Source of the DNA: Candidatus Auribacterota bacterium
GTDB taxonomy: Bacteria > Auribacterota > JAFGBW01 > JAFGJP01
Assembly (NCBI GenBank): GCA_023144635.1
Contig: JAGLFH010000014.1
Span: forward strand, 62,001 to 126,000
Direction of reading: 5' to 3'
Length of the DNA stretch: 64,000 nucleotides
Positions within the stretch are counted from its first letter, which is position 1. Each line of letters starts with the position of its first letter. Made by a program: the position numbers and the translations under genes. Of the stretch, positions 17,532-28,500 are shown in pieces. The notes beneath the pieces were generated by a model. That model worked only from the letters and a program-made list of their open reading frames with translations, was not told where the DNA came from and did not search any database.

Positions 17532-18018
17532 ATTAATTTAATATAATACAGTATCTTTGTTAAATACACAAAATGAAATTATAAGATTTTGATTTTAATT
17601 AGGGTTAAATTAATAACATTGATATTTTGAATAAAAATTTATGAATTTAAGAATGCATTTTATTGCAAAATATATAAATATATTCACTATATATTATAAC
17701 ATATTTTAGACAGAAAAAGCAAAAAAAACAGCAGGAAAATCATTTTAGTTGTGTGAGGAAAATAAAAAGTTAGAAAATAAGTACAACTGTAACGCGGCTG
17801 TTATAAGGCTGTTAGGCTCTTTGCTTAGTTATAACTTTAAAATGCATAGTTATAACTGCGCTAGAGGTGTTTTAAAGAAGAAAAAATATTATTTCAGCAA
17901 TAAATATCACAAAAACTGTTTGTTATGACAGCTGCTTAGAAAGAATCATTAATAATATTGTAAGCTAAATAAACGTATGAGCAGTGTATAAATGTTAAAT
18001 ATAAACACATGGAAAGAT
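17532..18018. other. AT-rich intergenic region without gene
   Basis: I see no coding frame and none of the palindromic repeats found in other gaps. It has two TAGTTATAACT-like copies around 17826-17857 and several runs of A and T. It may hold the promoter of the minus-strand PilZ operon. Confidence 0.5.
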
Positions 18019-18804
18019 CTATTTGACCTTTTTCAGAATTTCACAGGCGGCTTTTCTTGAAGCTAGTTCAAATGGTGTTATCAGGTAGCCGTCCATATGG
18101 TAAGTAGCTTCCCAGTTTTTAAAGTAACTATTGCTTATGGAGATGGCTTTAGCTGCGCATTTAGTGTTTTCTATTCCTTCCGTTTTAATGGAATTTTGAA
18201 GGCTTTTATTAATTATCGTTAAAAAAGACCAGTCAAGCTTTGCCGGACAGGGTTTAAGTTTTGCATATGTTTCCATTTTTTCGATAAAAAGTATTTTATC
18301 TTTTGATGTGCTTTCTAACTTTATTTCTGAAAAAGATACTTTTGATTCCCAATAATCTCCTGCAGATCCAAATCCTTCAAAAGTGCCTCTTCCAAAAGTG
18401 TTTAGTAATATTTTATCGATCTTTAATGTTAGAATATAATCATACTTTTTTATTTGTTTTTCATTCCAGTCGTTTAGGGAAAAGACAAGAAGTCCCTGTC
18501 TTGCAAGTTCTGATGAAAAGGCATTTGATGTAAACTCGCAGGCATTTCCATAGAGGATCTCTTTTTGATCTTTAGAAAGGCCGAATATCCATGGTTGTCT
18601 TACCTGCATTATACCTTCATGATGGCCGCCTGTTATTTTTGCAGAATTATAAATAATATAAACAGCAATGGTTTTATCCTTAAGAAAACTAGGGGGGCCA
18701 ATAAAATTCTGAACCTTTTCTGATACAGGCAAGTTTTTTGAACCTGTCGTCGTGCATCCTGTAAAAAAGATAAGAATTATTACAGTTAATAATATAGTTT
18801 TCAT
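18019..18804 (-). CDS. Lipoprotein of unknown function
   Basis: I take the ATG at 18804 as the start because the protein then begins MKTILLTVIILIFFTGC, a clean lipoprotein signal; a TTG six bases further upstream would only add two residues. The mature part, about 245 residues, is alpha/beta with a segment YDYILTLKIDKILL similar in pattern to periplasmic proteins that assemble at the outer membrane, and four scattered cysteines. I recognise no family. The gene is divergent from the CheY-like gene. Confidence 0.7.
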   Translation of the reverse strand: MKTILLTVIILIFFTGCTTTGSKNLPVSEKVQNFIGPPSFLKDKTIAVYIIYNSAKITGGHHEGIMQVRQPWIFGLSKDQKEILYGNACEFTSNAFSSELARQGLLVFSLNDWNEKQIKKYDYILTLKIDKILLNTFGRGTFEGFGSAGDYWESKVSFSEIKLESTSKDKILFIEKMETYAKLKPCPAKLDWSFLTIINKSLQNSIKTEGIENTKCAAKAISISNSYFKNWEATYHMDGYLITPFELASRKAACEILKKVK

Positions 18805-18904
18805 TGACAATTAATTTACATTAAATAGCCCAAATTAAAAAGAAAATTTAAATTACCTTGCAAGAAAGGCTCTGCGGTAATAATATTTATAAAGAGGGGA
18901 AGAT

Positions 18905-19276
18905 ATGAGAATACTACTTGTCGATGATCAATCTTTTATAAAACATATATATTCTAAAGAGCTTGAAAAACACGGTCATACCGTGATCTGCGCTGAAGAT
19001 GGCTTGGATGCTTTAAAAAGTTTACCGGTAAGTAATATAGATGTTATTTTGCTGGATGTTATAATGCCTAATTTAAATGGATTTGAAACGTGTAAAAAGA
19101 TCAAGACTAATCCAAAGACAAAAGATATTCCTGTTATTTTTTTAACAGCCAATGCAGATAAGGATACTATCTTTAATGCTATAAGGGTAGGCGGCTCTGA
19201 TTTTGTTATAAAAAGTTCAGATTGTAATATTCTTCTTGAAAAACTAGATAATCTGTTTCCCGATAAGAAAACTTGA
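18905..19276 (+). CDS. Stand-alone receiver domain (CheY-like response regulator)
   Basis: The 123-residue protein is a single receiver domain with acidic pair D7/D8, phosphoacceptor D51 (VILLDVIMP), switch Thr81 (FLTANA) and Lys103. The usual Pro after the Lys is Ser (VIKSS instead of TKPF). With no output domain it probably acts by protein contact. No histidine kinase is adjacent. AGAGGGGA is directly upstream of the ATG, and TTGCAA, 17 nt, TAATAT at 18858-18886 forms a possible promoter. Confidence 0.92.
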   Translation: MRILLVDDQSFIKHIYSKELEKHGHTVICAEDGLDALKSLPVSNIDVILLDVIMPNLNGFETCKKIKTNPKTKDIPVIFLTANADKDTIFNAIRVGGSDFVIKSSDCNILLEKLDNLFPDKKT

Positions 19277-19303
19277 TATTTTGTTTTTCAGATGAAAAGA
19301 ATA

Positions 19304-19468
19304 TTAATTATCACTATTAAAATAAAATAAATCGAGCATAAGTCGCTGTTTAAGAGAACGCTTTTGATAATAATTAAGTCCTTTTAATTGTATGTTTCTT
19401 TTTTTCTTTAATACTAATATTGATGATCTTTTGCCAAATAGTAATTGAAATTTCTTTTTTTCTTTCAT
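19304..19468 (-). CDS. Possible small basic protein (54 codons)
   Basis: This frame (MKEKKKFQLLFGKRSSILVL and onwards) lies 33 nt downstream of the LysR gene on the same strand. It is very rich in Lys and Arg, and GGGAG is upstream but 12 nt from the ATG, which is far. AT-rich DNA easily gives such frames, so the call is tentative. If real, it could be cotranscribed with the regulator. Confidence 0.25.
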   Translation of the reverse strand: MKEKKKFQLLFGKRSSILVLKKKRNIQLKGLNYYQKRSLKQRLMLDLFYFNSDN

Positions 19469-19501
19469 GTTGGTTTTTCTCCCGTTTAACTAACAGACAT
19501 A

Positions 19502-20392
19502 TTATTTGTTAACCTCTGAGATCAATATGTTTTTAAATTCCCTCCCTTGTTTTGAAAGATATCTGTTCTTTCTTGTTAATAAAGACATTTCAGCTTTCCC
19601 GAATAGTGAACTTGCATTTTTTATAAATAAGTCTTTTGTATTTTCCTTTGCTAAATAATATTCATTCAGAATAGATATACCCATATTCATCTCAATATAT
19701 GTTTTTAATGTTTTTCCGCCAGTCACTTCCATTACAACTTTATATTTCAGGTTGTTTTTTATAAAAACATCTTTAATTACATTTGTTATATCAGTGTCAT
19801 CAGATGTAAGGATGAAAGGGTGTTTTGCAAGATCTGATAAAGTAATGCGGCTCTTTTTTGATAATGGATGCTTTTTTGTAGTTACAAGAATACGGTCAAA
19901 ACTTGCAAAAACAGTTCTTTCTATACTTTTAGGAGTGGTTGATATTGACGATATGGCTATATCTGCTTCTCCCTTATTTAAAATAGAAAAAATATCTTTT
20001 TTTACCAAGTTTAAAATGTTTAGTTCTGTCTCCGGAAATTTTTTTTTAAATATATTTATGACATCAGGTAATAGGCAATTAGTAGTAGCTGTGTTTGATA
20101 CTATTTTTAACCTGCTTTTAACTGAATTTCCAATTGATTCATGAAATCTTTCTTTTAATGTGCTGAACTCAAAAAGAATAGGCGAGATAAGCGTAAAAAG
20201 ACTTTTTCCTTCTGGTGTAAGTTTTATGTTTTTTGGGCCAAGGCGTTCAAAAAGCTTAAGATCCAGCTCTTTTTCTAATGACCTTACCTGCAGGCTTATT
20301 GCAGGCTGTGTCCTTGATAGATTATGAGCTGCTTTTGAGAAATTTCTTTCTTTTGCCGTTTCCAAAAAACTTTTTAATTGTTGTATGTCCAT
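19502..20392 (-). CDS. LysR-family transcriptional regulator
   Basis: At 296 residues this has the full LysR length. The winged helix-turn-helix is at the N-terminus (LETAKERNFSKAAHNLSRTQ, then PAISLQVRSLEKELDLKLFE), followed by a periplasmic-binding-protein-like effector domain of two subdomains (about 90-296). The gene is divergent from the DegT-family enzyme across a 230-bp gap, the classic arrangement in which a LysR protein controls the neighbour. The effector is unknown. Confidence 0.93.
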   Translation of the reverse strand: MDIQQLKSFLETAKERNFSKAAHNLSRTQPAISLQVRSLEKELDLKLFERLGPKNIKLTPEGKSLFTLISPILFEFSTLKERFHESIGNSVKSRLKIVSNTATTNCLLPDVINIFKKKFPETELNILNLVKKDIFSILNKGEADIAISSISTTPKSIERTVFASFDRILVTTKKHPLSKKSRITLSDLAKHPFILTSDDTDITNVIKDVFIKNNLKYKVVMEVTGGKTLKTYIEMNMGISILNEYYLAKENTKDLFIKNASSLFGKAEMSLLTRKNRYLSKQGREFKNILISEVNK

Positions 20393-20658
20393 AATATTAT
20401 TATAAGTATAACTAATAGTATATGTGAAGTATATAAGAAAAGCAAATAGTCAATATTTTTGATCTTATGGTTTTGAGAAGTCTCTCTTTTATGTATCCGG
20501 GAAATAAATATTGATTCAACTTATTACTCTTTTTCGGGTATAGTAGTATTAAATGTATAGTGAATCGCTATTTCATTTGACTTGCTTCGCTTGCTTAAGA
20601 TAGGCCGGCATATAATTTATGCAGGATGCAAGTAGGTAACAATAATAGGAAAAATAAT

Positions 20659-21834
20659 ATGTGGCCAAATTACTGGTATAGTCCTTATAAAATATTATCT
20701 GCTTATTTAAAGGGAAAAGACAAAATTATTGAATGGCCTTATTTCAAAAACAGGACATTGATCTACACACATTTTTCCAGAGTCAGTATTTTCCTTGCAT
20801 GCAAGCACTTAAATCTTTCTTCCGGAGATGAGGTGTTAGCGCCAAGTTATAACTGTGGCTCTGAAATAGACCCTTTATTATTCTGCGGCGCAAAGGTTGT
20901 TTTATACCGTGTTAAAGAGAATACAAATATTGATATTGAAGATATCCTATCGCGTATTAGTTCGAGTACAAAGGCAATTTATGTTATACATTATTTTGGC
21001 TGGCCTCAAGAATTAACTGAGCTTGTGAAAATATGCAAAGAAAGAGGTATTTTGCTAATAGAAGATTGTGCTTTATCCCTTTTTAGTAAAGACGATCATG
21101 GTCCCATCGGATGCGCTGGTGATGCTGCAATCCACTGTTTTTGGAAAACATTACCTGTTCCTGATGGAGGTGCTCTTTCTTTACCTGATGAAACTTTAAA
21201 GGCGGTTGAAAAATTAAAAGCTCCCCGTCTTAGTTCTGTCGTTCAAACAACAAGTCCTTTTATAAAAAGCTGGTTAAGAGGCAGGGGAAGAAAATATTTA
21301 GGACATTTTTATAAAGATCTCAGGAATGTTTATAGAAGACTAAGAGGTACTGAGACTTCTATGTCAAAAAAGGAGAAGGAATCGCAATTTCCCCAGCTTA
21401 TTCCTGAATGCTATTTTGATGAGAGAATAAAAGATCGAGGTATTTCTCGATTGTCAAAGGGATTGATGATCAGTGCTGAACCTGAAAGAATAATTAATTT
21501 AAGAAGAAAAAACTATAAACAGCTTTATGAAGCTATTTACGATCTTCCGGGTGTTCAGCCTTTATACAGCGACCTTCCCGTTGGTGTATGCCCTTTAGTT
21601 ATGCCTGTTCTTGTTAAAGACAGGAATAAATGGCTAAATTCACTTGATATGTTCAATGTCTTTCCTTATAAGTGGTGGATGTATTATCATCCTGCATTTT
21701 CTTGGGATGAGTTTCCTGAAGCGATCAAATTAAAAAACCATCTTCTTGCTTTTCACATAAACCAGTATATGGATGAAGATGATATTAAACATGTTGCAAA
21801 CAGTATAAAAAAAGTATCATATAATGTTAAATAG
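20659..21834 (+). CDS. DegT/DnrJ/EryC1/StrS-family PLP enzyme
   Basis: This fold-type I enzyme is a probable sugar aminotransferase-like protein. Numbered from an upstream ATG at 20626, IEDCALSLF supplies the PLP-ring Asp147 and HCFWKTLPVPDGGALS supplies the Schiff-base Lys174 with the family's DGG turn. I prefer the ATG at 20659, which has an AGGAAAA-type site and lies behind a TATAAT at 20611-20616 that is too close to 20626. Such enzymes act on nucleotide-linked keto-sugars for surface polysaccharides, but some relatives have other roles. Only 18 nt separate it from the next gene. Confidence 0.82.
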   Translation: MWPNYWYSPYKILSAYLKGKDKIIEWPYFKNRTLIYTHFSRVSIFLACKHLNLSSGDEVLAPSYNCGSEIDPLLFCGAKVVLYRVKENTNIDIEDILSRISSSTKAIYVIHYFGWPQELTELVKICKERGILLIEDCALSLFSKDDHGPIGCAGDAAIHCFWKTLPVPDGGALSLPDETLKAVEKLKAPRLSSVVQTTSPFIKSWLRGRGRKYLGHFYKDLRNVYRRLRGTETSMSKKEKESQFPQLIPECYFDERIKDRGISRLSKGLMISAEPERIINLRRKNYKQLYEAIYDLPGVQPLYSDLPVGVCPLVMPVLVKDRNKWLNSLDMFNVFPYKWWMYYHPAFSWDEFPEAIKLKNHLLAFHINQYMDEDDIKHVANSIKKVSYNVK

Positions 21835-21852
21835 GGAGTGACCTGATTTATT

Positions 21853-22395
21853 ATGAATATTTTAGCTTTGATGAAAAGATCTATATTTATACTATTAATT
21901 TTATTTACATCTTCCATTTATGCAAGTGTTCCAAAAAAAGATTTTAAATTAGAGATTATTGAAAAAGTAACAGATGAGAATCTAAAAGACCTTGCTTTAA
22001 AAAAAGGTGTTATTCCTAAAAACGTAAGTAAACAGGAGGAACTGGATAAGAAAAACACAGTTACCTTATGGATACTTCAGCCCAGAGATGAAAAGATAAA
22101 TCTTATTAACTTTTTAAAAAAAACTTATAAAGATGATGGTGTATTTATAAAGAAACCTGCTGAACTTTATGTTGATGAGATAAATACTGTTATTTATAAC
22201 AGTCTTAACGGAGATTTTGTTTTTGGCCGGGATAAAAAAGGGGTAGGGGTCATATTTAAGACCATTGCTATTATGGATGGTGATTTTGATAATGGGGAAA
22301 ATAAGTTAAAACTTTTAAAAGAATGGTTTGGTCCTGAGCAGACGAAAAGAATAAAAAAGTATTTTCCTGGTAAAATTGAAAAATTGAATAAATAA
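21853..22395 (+). CDS. Secreted protein of unknown function
   Basis: The 180-residue protein has a signal peptide (about 1-25, ending IYAS). The mature part is alpha/beta with WILQPRDEKINLINFLKKTY and a Gly/Asp-rich middle (DKKGVGVIFKTIAIMDGDFD). No family is recognised. GGGAGTGACC precedes the ATG at a distance, so an internal ATG at 21871 (MKRSIF) could also be the start. It probably shares a transcript with the DegT-type gene 18 nt upstream. Confidence 0.65.
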   Translation: MNILALMKRSIFILLILFTSSIYASVPKKDFKLEIIEKVTDENLKDLALKKGVIPKNVSKQEELDKKNTVTLWILQPRDEKINLINFLKKTYKDDGVFIKKPAELYVDEINTVIYNSLNGDFVFGRDKKGVGVIFKTIAIMDGDFDNGENKLKLLKEWFGPEQTKRIKKYFPGKIEKLNK

Positions 22396-22523
22396 TATAT
22401 GAAGCATTTTCAAATTCACTGGAGAAGAGGGTTTAAAATTTATTTGAGTTTGGGACCTGAGGTTTTTCTGGCTTCTGTCTATCTATCGTCTATTGACTAT
22501 TAACTATTCCCTGGTTTTTTATT

Positions 22524-25500
22524 TTATCTTTCGCGCCAGAAAAGAATACGTATGCCGCTAACTCCGATCGTCCCAAAGTTAACTACTCCAGGAACGCTTT
22601 CGAGTTCAGGACTGCTCAATGCTGAAACTGTTACTTCTTCAGATTCTGTATTTGTAATAGTAATTATTGCTTTTCCATTTTTTACAGGAATATCTTCTTC
22701 ATTTGAAAGCAGTTTGCAACTTGAATTCGGATTGGCTTCATCAAAAGATATACGGAAACTGAGGCTGTTTTCTTCCGTTATGATATTTCCACTCCTATCA
22801 ACAACAATAACTTCAAGTTCTGCTTGTCCAACTGGTACGTCTGCTGATTTAACAATGATCGCTCCATAAAAAATATTTATATTTTTTTGTACGGATGTTA
22901 TTTCAGGATAATTCACATCAGTAGCTTTAATTGAGAATACACCTTCCTCTGGAACAGAGACTGCGATAATATGCTGTCCTGCATCTTCGGGAAGGAATAG
23001 ATATGTTTCCAGTATTTGAGTCCCATCTGTAATATTAACTTCACCTGTGAAGCTCTCCAGCCTGTTTCCGTTGTAATCAAGAGCAGTAACCGTTGCCCTG
23101 AAAGTCTCATTAATATAAAAGAAATTTCTGTCAGGAGGAGGATTGGAGAATTCAATATTAAATTCCTTTTCAATAAAAGATATATTATCTGTCTTATCAT
23201 TTAATGTTCCAAGCGAAGGTATACCTGTTTCAAATTCGGTTTTTATCTTAAATGATCCAAAAGTATCGCATGTAAGACCTATTATTTCTGAATTTCCTCC
23301 TGTAACAGATACATTTGTCTTATTTAATCTAGGCGTTCCGGTTAATAAGTTTGAGCTTTCAAGAGATAAAATTAAATTTCCTGAAAAATTAGGTGCAATC
23401 TCTCCCTTATAATTTTTTGCCTGAAAAGTCAGACTGAACGGTTCATAAACAAAAGTATATTTATCATTTGTGAGCCCACCTTCGATCGATATTGTATAAG
23501 GAGAAAAATTTATTGTATCAGAAAATCCCGTAACAGTATCATTTGTTGAATCTTTAACTTCCAGTTTAATATCTCCGCAGTCATCATAATTAAGTTCTGT
23601 TTCCAAAATTCCTTCGCTAAATCCTGAAAAAGTTTCAGGAGAAATTCCTACTTCACCGCTTACCGGCTGAATATAATTAGGAGTAATATTTATAGTCCCG
23701 TCAAAAGTTTCATCTTTAGTTAAAATACCATCAATGATTATCTGAGAAGTAATGATAGCTTTAAATGGCTGCCCGGCTATTTGCTGAAGGGAATCAGGTT
23801 CAACGGAAAAGCTTCTTTCACCAATAATGACTTTTTGTTCGGTACTTTCAGACTTTGTTCGATCTTTAATATTGTTATTATCAAAGTCATTATCATAGGC
23901 AAAAATCTTGTAAACAAGATTAACTCCAGCGTTTTGACCCGCTATTTGAATAACCGAACGGAATCGGTCTCCGCCAACAGATGTCATTTGTATTTCACTG
24001 GCACCATTTAATAAATTGCCGTCATTATCCCATATGAGATATACTCCCTGACCGCTTGATCCGGTTGCATCATCATAAATTCCGCTGGCATCTATTATAG
24101 TTACTTCAATATAGAATGGTTCACTCTCTCCTGCATAAGGAGGTGTAAAATTAGAAAAGGATGGCCCGATCTGATCATCATCTGCTTCATAGCTGATTGT
24201 TATTTCTTCTAAAACACCGGAATAATTCTGATTAGTGTTTTCAAAAAATACTTTATACTGTATCCATCGGTAACTATCGAGATCTTTAATATTTTCACCA
24301 GAACCATTGGTGTAATAGGTTAGAGATGTTCCGTCAGGACCCATCCAGTCTGTCCAGTTTACAGGGCTGTTATCATCATCGGCACCGCGAAGCTGAACTT
24401 TTATAATATGATCAACGTCTTCTATACCATTCCATAATATCTGCTGATATGTACTCATGGAACCAGTATCAAACTGGCTTGATTCAAGGCTTCCTGAGCC
24501 CAAAAAAGTCTTACCATGATACCTGTAAATATCTGGTCCCATAAGATCACCCAGCCAGACCTTGTTGTTTACTGGGTCATATTGGCCGTTAATAACTTTT
24601 GTTGTTCCTTGATCGATCGCCCATTGTTCGTCTATAGTACCATCTATTGCGTTTGCTCGTGTAATTCTAGAATTATTATTATTAGTCCATTCAATGTAAT
24701 ATATATATATGCCATCAGCAAAAATACCATCTGTATAGTATGAAGAAGTGCCGCTGTCAAACTGACGAACAAGGGATAGATCGGAGGGATCGTAAACCTT
24801 GACGCGCCATCCGTTGTAGCCGCTGCCTCGAGAATAGGCTACATTATAGATATATGTTCCGTCTGTCGTTACAAGAAGCTGATCATAATTGCCGGGTGCA
24901 TTGCTTCCTGTGTTGCGGGCCATGAACCTTGAACCGAAATTGGTTGTGTTTTCAACTGCTTCTGTAGATACATTTACCCTTTGAAGCCTTTGTCCATTTT
25001 GTGAGTATCCATTATAAAAATATCCATCCAGATAAAATCCTGACATGGAACGGTTAACTGTTGCAAGATCTCCGTAATCCTGACCGGCATTTGTGCCTCC
25101 ATAACCGGTGCCAATACGGGCTATTACAGTATCGTTTCCGTCATAGTTATACCATGACTTTGTATAAAGATATGTACCATCACACCCGATAACACCTACT
25201 GCCTCGCTGTTTGCAGCAGGAAAGGTTGTTTCCTGAGTTGCAGATGAAGGACGCGGATAACCGGATGCTGCAACAGAGACTTCTCCTGCAATTTCATCAG
25301 TAGTATTTAATGAATCATAATACTTTGTTTTATCTATCCACTCAATCTGGTTGTCTCCTCCGCTCCAGTCAGTCTGCATCCAGACACCATTTCTTGTAAT
25401 AGAGAATGTACGTGAGCTTGTCCAATTGCTGTATGCAAACCCGTCTGTTGCTCTTGCCCTCCACCAATAGGTTAAACCAAACTCGAGTGTTGCAGCAACA

Positions 25501-28500
25501 GTATAGGATGTTATGCCTCCTGCTTGCTCGGCAACCACACCGGATGTATCTATAAGTGTTGTCAGCCCGCTGTTTGAGTAGACTTCATATTCATATGAAA
25601 GAACATCATACGGATCATTATCTGTTGCATTAATAATTCTTAAAACAGGATTAGTAAAGGTTATAGTCTCTCCATCATCAGGAGTATAAAGAGTAGGCAT
25701 TCCTGGTGTTTGGTTTGAAGCATTTACCTGAAAATACCAGTCTGTCTGGTTGCTCCATGTTTCGGCACCGAAAGAGTCAACAGCCTTTACTTTCCAGTAA
25801 TATCGTGTGTCTTCACTAAGCCCTGCCAAAGTTTGTGATGTTCCTGCAATATCCGCTATTTCTGTTTTTGAATTAAAATCACTATTTTCAGAATACCAGA
25901 GAGTATATGTCACCCAGTCACCTTCGTCCGGATCAGTAGCTTCCTCCCAAGTGATCGTTGGAGAAAGTGTGTTAAGTGATTGGCCTTTTACAGGAGTAAG
26001 TAGATTAAAAACATCAGGGCGGCTTTCGCCTACAGGAAACATGGTAATAATGATGTCTGTAATTTTAGGTGTGTAGGCGTTTGATGTTGTATCAAGAAAA
26101 GCTTTATATTGTATCCATCTTTTTTCATTAAGAGTTGATGATATATCTGTTCCGGTTGAAGTGTAAAAAGTACTTGTAGTCCCGTCAGGTCCTGTCCAGT
26201 CAGATGACTGGCAGGTATCTTTTGTATTTCCTGTTCTAAGTTGAAATTTAACACTAGTACCAATAGGCAGATCAACGTTCCAGCTAATCTGAGAAAAATT
26301 ACTTGCACTACCGGAATCAAAAACAGATGATTCTATTGTTCCGGTTGTCTTAAAGGTGAAACCAGGATACCTGTAAATATCCGGTCCCATAAGATCACCC
26401 AGCCAGACCTTGTTGTTTACCCAGTCATATTGGCCGTTAATAACTTTTGTTGTACCTTGATCTATTGCCCAGGTATCATTTATAGTGCCATCTGTAGCGC
26501 TTGCTCTGGTAATTCTAGCGTTATTATTATTAGCCCATTCTATGTAGTAAATATACGTTCCGTCAGCAAAAATACCATCTGTATAGTAAGATGTTGCACC
26601 GCTGTCAAATTGCCTTACAAGAGAAAAATCGGAGGGATCGTAAACTTTTACGCGCCATCCGTTGTATCCGCTTCCCTGAGAATAGGAAACATTATAAATA
26701 TATGTTCCGTCTGTTGTCACAATAAGCTGGTCGTAATTACCCGGTGCGTTGCCTCCTGTATTACGCCTCATCAACCTTGAGCCGAAATTGGATGTGTTTT
26801 CAATTGTTCCTGAATTCACATCGACTCTTTGAAGGTTTTGTCCGTTAGAAGTGTAGCCGTTGTAAAAATAACCATCCAGATAAAAACCAGACATAGAACG
26901 GTTTACTGTTGCAAGATCGCCATAGTCCTGACCTTCTGTTGTTCCATTGTAGCCTGTCCCTATTATGGCGACCACAGTATCATTGCCATCATAGCTATAC
27001 CATGATTTTGTATAAAGATAAGTTCCGTCAGTTCCAATAACACCCACAGCTTCGCTATTAGCTGCTTGAAAAGTTGTTTCCTGTGTGGATAAAGATGGTT
27101 CAGGTAATCCTTCAGCTTCGAGTATCAGGCTTCCAATATAGAATGAACCGTCTACCTGAGTAGCGGTATTATACATTGTTTCATCTGCCCATATTTCCTG
27201 TCCGCTTCCACCAGACCAATCTGTTTGTATCCAACCGTTGCTTAGAAAAAATGAAAATGTTGATGACCATGGCCCATAAGATGTTCCGTCGTTTGCTCTT
27301 GCTTGCCAGTAAAATGTTCTGTTATAAAGCAAAGTATCTGTTGTTTCCCAGGACGTTTCCGAAGCTGTTTCTGCAATACCTGCCTTGCTTGTTGCAAGAT
27401 CGGTTAATGCAGCATCTCTATATATTTCAAAACTATATGTCAATGTATCTGCCGGATCATTATCTGAGGAATTGTTAAGAGTTAGCGTTGGTGTAAGATC
27501 AACTATATTAGATCCATCTGGAGGTGAGATCAGTGTTGGAACAGATGGTAATTCGTTTGCAAGGTTTGTGTAGAAAAAACCTGTTTTATCAGACCAAGTG
27601 ATCGCGCCATCATTATCAGTTGCTTTTACTTTCCAGTAATAAGTTGAATTATCATCAAGATTAGAAGGGATCTCATATGATGCTGGAGCTCCGACAGATA
27701 CTTCTGTACGGCTATCAAAAGAACTGTCTTTCCCGTACCATAATGAGAATGTAACTGAATCTCCGCCGTCAGGATCACCGTTAGACTCCCAAGTTAAAAT
27801 AGGAGTGAGGTCTGTTAGTTGGGAGCCATCTGTTGGAGAGAGAAGAGTAAACGTATTTGGCGGATTGTCGCTTGCCGGATAATAATCTATTGTAACATCA
27901 TTTAAAATAGGAGTGTTTCCGTCAAATGCGGCTTCTCTTGAAAGAAAGGCTTTATATTGTACCCACTGATGTCCATTATGAGAATCATTAAGAGATTCTC
28001 CTTCGGGTATGCCGCCTTCATAGTGATCTGTTGTATCTGTTGATCCTAGCCAGTCTGTCCAGAGGCCGGGAGAACCAGCATTGTCAGGTGCTGTTCTTAC
28101 TTGAAACTTTATATTTGTTTCATTAAGAGTTTCAGTCCCGTTAAAATAAATGTTTTGAAAGGTTGTCTGACTTCCTGTATCAATATAGGAAGAAATAAGG
28201 TTAGCGTCTTCAAAATAAACAACTCCCGGATACCTGTAAATATCCGGCCCCATAAGATCACCCAGCCAGACCTTGTTGTTCACCCAATCATACTGCCCGT
28301 TAATTATTTTTGTTGTTCCTTGATCGATGGTCCATATATCATCAATAGTACCGTCTATAGCAGAAGCCCGTGTGATGCGGGCATTATTATTATTAACCCA
28401 TTCTATGTAATAAATATATGTTCCGTCTGCAAAAATGCCATCTGTATAGTAAGATACTGCACCGCTATCAAACTGCTTCACAAGAGAGAAATCGCTTGGA